Of a stretch of DNA of 8,817 bases, positions 6,048 through 8,817 are shown in pieces; the first letter of the stretch is position 1, and each line of letters starts with the position of its first letter. Both the position numbers and the translations under genes were made by a program. The notes beneath the pieces were generated by a model. It was not told where the DNA came from, searched no databases, and saw only the letters and a list, made by a program, of their open reading frames with translations. Origin of the DNA: Lentzea sp. (GTDB taxonomy: Bacteria > Actinomycetota > Actinomycetes > Mycobacteriales > Pseudonocardiaceae); the NCBI GenBank assembly GCA_030146905.1, contig JASLAV010000642.1:1-8817 (forward strand). The letters are read 5' to 3'.

Positions 6048-6561
6048 CCTTCCGCAGGCGCGGGGTCAGGGCGAGCACCAGGCGGTCGGTCGCTGCTTCC
6101 AGTGCGGCGGCCGCAGCGGCTGTGCCCACGTTCTGGTCCAGCACGAACTCGCCGCGCACCACCTGGTCCGCGCCCTTGGCCGCCAGCAGCGGGTGCAGGG
6201 CGTAGTCCATCGCCACCAGGAAGCCCTGGCTGCCGCCCGTCGCCAACGGCAGCACGGCGCGTCCGCGCAGGGCCTTCTTCGGCAGCAGGTCGAGCAACGC
6301 CTTCACCAGGCCGCTGTAGGCGGCGCGGTAGACGGGGGAGGCGACCACGATGCCGTCGGCCGTCAGGACGCTGCTCACGGCACCCGCGATCTCCGGGTCG
6401 CGCAGGTCTTCTGTCAGCAGCGACACCGTCGGCAGGGCGCGCACGTCCAGCAGCGTCACGTGGTGTCCCGCGGTTCGCAGCAGGCCGGCGACGTGTGACA
6501 CGACCGCGCCTGTCGGTGCTGCCGGGGACGGTGCGCCGGAGATGATCAGCAGGTCGGACAT
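6040..6561 (-). CDS. ssuE: NADPH-dependent FMN reductase, SsuE-like
   Basis: This 173-residue cytosolic flavodoxin-fold protein has the diagnostic SsuE signature SPVYRAAYSGLVKALLDLLP, then LRGRAVLPLATGGSQG and AMDYALHPLLAAKGADQV. It should reduce FMN with NADPH and supply reduced flavin to a partner monooxygenase. In the classical pathway that partner is the alkanesulfonate monooxygenase SsuD, used for sulfur scavenging, but no ssuD or ssuABC gene is in the window. The partner is therefore unknown, and another two-component flavin monooxygenase is possible. The start is set by AGGGAG six bases upstream of the ATG. Its stop overlaps the end of the RNase H fusion gene tail to tail by 8 bp. Family assignment is strong; use of the name ssuE in the strict pathway sense is less certain. 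Confidence 0.9.
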   Translation of the reverse strand: MSDLLIISGAPSPAAPTGAVVSHVAGLLRTAGHHVTLLDVRALPTVSLLTEDLRDPEIAGAVSSVLTADGIVVASPVYRAAYSGLVKALLDLLPKKALRGRAVLPLATGGSQGFLVAMDYALHPLLAAKGADQVVRGEFVLDQNVGTAAAAAALEAATDRLVLALTPRLRKVS

Positions 6562-6567
6562 GGGGCA

Positions 6568-6573
6568 CTCCCT
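6568..6573 (-). promoter_or_regulatory. Ribosome binding site of the FMN reductase gene
   Basis: AGGGAG on the minus strand lies six bases upstream of the ATG at 6561 and fixes that start. Further upstream, between 6574 and about 6690, I see no gene and no convincing promoter for the reductase, although one must lie there because rnpB diverges from it. Confidence 0.7.
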
Positions 6574-6691
6574 GAGGTCGCTGGTGCGGAGAAAGCGCTC
6601 AGCGGAGGCAACGCAGGCTTGCTGCCACGCGGCCGTGGTCGACGTGGCGACGTCGTGTCATACCCGTGGAGTCAACCAACGTCCGGACCGC

Positions 6692-6723
6692 TGGACAACC
6701 GGTCCCAGCGGCTGGGATATCCT
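6692..6723 (+). promoter_or_regulatory. Promoter of the RNase P RNA gene
   Basis: TATCCT (6718–6723) ends six bases before position 6730, where the first paired base of RNase P helix P1 lies, so it fits a -10 element giving a mature-like 5' end. A possible -35, TGGACA (6692–6697), is 20 bp upstream, longer than usual. The -10 call is better supported than the -35. Confidence 0.5.
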
Positions 6724-6729
6724 CGGTGC

Positions 6730-7115
6730 GCGGATGAGTCGGCAGGGCGGCCGCGGCGGGTGACCGTCGAGGAAAGTCCGGACTCCACAGGGCAGGGTGG
6801 TTGTTAACGGCAACCAGGGGTGACCCTCGGGACAGTGCCACAGAGAACAGACCGCCTCGGCGCGAGCCGGGGTAAGGGTGAAACGGTGGTGTAAGAGACC
6901 ACCAGCGCCCCAGGTGACTGGGGCGGCTAGGTAAACCCCACCCGGAGCAAGGCCAAAAGGGCACGAAAGTGCCTGCGTGAGCGTTCGAGGGCTGCCCGCC
7001 CGATGCTCACGGGTAGGCCGCTAGAGCCTGTCGGCGACGGCAGGCCCAGATGGATGGCCGCCGACTGGGACTCGTTCCCACGAACAGGATCCGGCTTACA
7101 TGCCGGCTCATCCGC
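6730..7115 (+). ncRNA. rnpB: RNase P RNA (bacterial class A)
   Basis: This is the catalytic RNA of RNase P, which removes 5' leaders from tRNA precursors. Both ends are fixed by helix P1: GCGGATGAGTCGG (6730–6742) pairs with CCGGCTCATCCGC (7103–7115) over 13 pairs with one G·U. The conserved 5' core GAGGAAAGTCCGGACTCC begins at 6769. ACAGTGCCACAGAGAACAG (6833 on), GGTAAGGGTGAAACGGTG (6870 on), the tRNA-CCA-binding loop GGTAAACCCC (6930–6939) and the 3' core ACAGGATCCGGCTTACA (7084–7100) follow in the expected order. At 386 nt the length is normal for a class A RNA. No terminator is seen after the 3' end, and the threonine synthase gene begins 4 to 16 bases later. Open frames within this stretch are artefacts of the RNA gene. 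Confidence 0.97.
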
Positions 7116-7131
7116 CTGTATGCATGGGGAC

Positions 7132-8255
<1,124 letters not shown>

Positions 8256-8256
<1 letters not shown>

Positions 8257-8271
8257 GTCCACCCGTGGGCC
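8256..8271 (+). terminator. Weak hairpin just after the threonine synthase stop
   Basis: GGTCCA (8256–8261) can pair with TGGGCC (8266–8271) around a CCCG loop, six pairs with one G·U, beginning at the last base of the stop codon. There is no T-tract. It may stop thrC transcription weakly or be incidental. Confidence 0.25.
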
Positions 8272-8392
8272 GGAGGTGTTACAGAACTTCGGCCGTTCGA
8301 GTGGAGCGCCGGGACCGCGGAACCAGGCCCGGTATCACGGCACCGCGGCACGAATCCTCCTGTCAGACGGCCGGCCCCTGCAGCCGGCCGTC
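8272..8392 (+). promoter_or_regulatory. Candidate structured 5' leader of the secreted protein gene
   Basis: The 155-nt spacer after thrC holds nested complementary segments: GGAGG (8272–8276) with CCTCC (8356–8360), GCCGT (8292–8296) with ACGGC (8338–8342), and GCCGGG (8308–8313) with CCCGGT (8328–8333). A perfect 10-bp hairpin follows (8366–8375 with 8383–8392, loop CCCTGCA), just before a strong ribosome binding site. Two CCGCGG copies (8315–8320 and 8343–8348) could pair with each other in a competing fold. The arrangement resembles a cis-regulatory leader. The fragments GGAACCAGG and GAATCC…GTCAG faintly recall the ydaO (c-di-AMP) class found ahead of actinobacterial cell-wall genes, but the match is poor and from memory. 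Confidence 0.35.
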
Positions 8393-8395
8393 CCC

Positions 8396-8404
8396 AAGGG
8401 AGGG
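8396..8404 (+). promoter_or_regulatory. Strong ribosome binding site of the secreted protein gene
   Basis: AAGGGAGGG lies seven bases before the ATG at 8412. It is the strongest Shine-Dalgarno sequence in the window and fixes this start. It begins four bases after the 10-bp hairpin ends, so folding of the leader could affect its access. Confidence 0.85.
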
Positions 8405-8411
8405 AAAACAC

Positions 8412-8817
8412 ATGCAACGCAAGCTGACGGTGGTGCTGGCCCTGTCCAGCCTCGTCACCGCCGGGGTGGCCGGGGTGGCGACCGCCGACGTCACGGAGAT
8501 GCCCGTCTACGGGGTGAAGAGCTCCGGTCTCGACCAGGAACAGGCTCAGCGACTGCAAAGAGCGTTCGGCCTCAAGGACGTCCAGAGATCCGAGGCCGGT
8601 GTCGTGGCCTTCGCGGACGAGCAGCGCTACCAGTACCTGCCGACCGTCGACAAAGGACAGGGCAGGCCGGACGAGGACGGCAACGCCACCTCGCAGACCG
8701 GGCTTGACGCGGAGGCCTTGAAGCGCATCAGGACGATCCCGGCGGACGAGGCAGCGAAGCGCGCCCAGGAGGGGTTGCGGGAGGCGTGGCGTTCCCCGGC
8801 AGCACGCCCGCCTCCCG
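8412..8817 (+). CDS. Secreted protein of unknown function, N-terminal part (cut by right edge)
   Basis: At least 135 codons are present without a stop before the right edge. The N-terminus is a clear Sec signal peptide: MQRK, a hydrophobic core LTVVLALSSLVTAGVAGV and an Ala-x-Ala site (ATA, residues 23–25), with predicted cleavage before Asp26. The mature part begins DVTEMPVYGVKSSGLDQEQA and is hydrophilic and charged, with no recognisable enzyme motif in the visible portion. It could be a propeptide or N-terminal domain of a larger secreted enzyme, but nothing here shows that. The final 32 bases read with a more typical base pattern in another frame, which raises the possibility of an indel near 8785. 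The gene is preceded by a strong ribosome binding site and a possibly structured leader. Confidence 0.85.
   Translation, partial: MQRKLTVVLALSSLVTAGVAGVATADVTEMPVYGVKSSGLDQEQAQRLQRAFGLKDVQRSEAGVVAFADEQRYQYLPTVDKGQGRPDEDGNATSQTGLDAEALKRIRTIPADEAAKRAQEGLREAWRSPAARPPP

Noticed and set aside
6625..6700. Repeated GACGT/GTCG-rich stretch and a TTGACT on the minus strand upstream of the reductase
   Set aside because: TTGACT has no acceptable -10 at 16–18 bp, and the short repeats are too degenerate to call an operator.
6193..6763. Plus-strand open frames across the FMN reductase gene and rnpB promoter
   Set aside because: They are antisense to a clear SsuE-like gene and run into the RNase P RNA.

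Overview
The window is GC-rich throughout, with strong G/C bias at third codon positions, GTG starts and compact gene spacing. Its gene set includes an RNase HI–phosphoglycerate-mutase-like fusion, a class A RNase P RNA and a tRNA with an encoded CCA. Together these point to an actinomycete chromosome, most likely from the Pseudonocardiales (Lentzea, Saccharothrix, Actinosynnema or Amycolatopsis type). The taxon is inferred from general character, not from a search. I see no transposase, integrase, CRISPR array or phage gene.

Layout, left to right. (1) A minus-strand gene runs off the left edge: its N-terminal 294 codons (start at 882) are present, and the protein family is uncharacterised to me. 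(2) Divergent from it is a two-component pair, a six-TM HisKA_3-type sensor kinase (1119–2255) and a NarL/LuxR-type response regulator (2252–2923), joined by an ATGA overlap. (3) A second ATGA-coupled pair follows on the same strand: a DUF2306-like membrane protein (3019–3690) and a zinc-less MDR/quinone-oxidoreductase-like enzyme (3687–4673). (4) A long, nearly perfect hairpin (4753–4793) separates it from a convergent tRNA-Leu(GAG) gene on the minus strand (4808–4893). (5) Divergent from the tRNA is the RNase HI + histidine-phosphatase fusion gene (4953–6047). It ends in an 8-bp tail-to-tail overlap with an SsuE-like FMN reductase on the minus strand (6040–6561). (6) Divergent from that are the RNase P RNA gene rnpB (about 6730–7115) and, almost touching its 3' end, a threonine synthase (7132–8256). 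(7) A 155-nt spacer with nested complementary segments, a 10-bp hairpin and a strong Shine-Dalgarno sequence leads to a secreted protein gene (8412 onward) cut by the right edge.

How the parts may work together. The kinase/regulator pair sits directly upstream of the DUF2306–oxidoreductase pair, so the regulator may control that pair, but this rests on proximity only. Several genes appear to be translated from leaderless or nearly leaderless mRNAs: the kinase and RNase H genes share the arrangement TACGAT, six bases, then GTG. The RNA genes (tRNA-Leu, rnpB) share a TATCCT -10 element.

The least explained parts are the left-edge protein, the structured leader ahead of the right-edge secreted protein, and the absence of a separate leader between rnpB and threonine synthase. 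Nothing here convincingly forms a new multi-gene system. The left-edge gene is the best lead, but its diagnostic C-terminal half lies outside the window.
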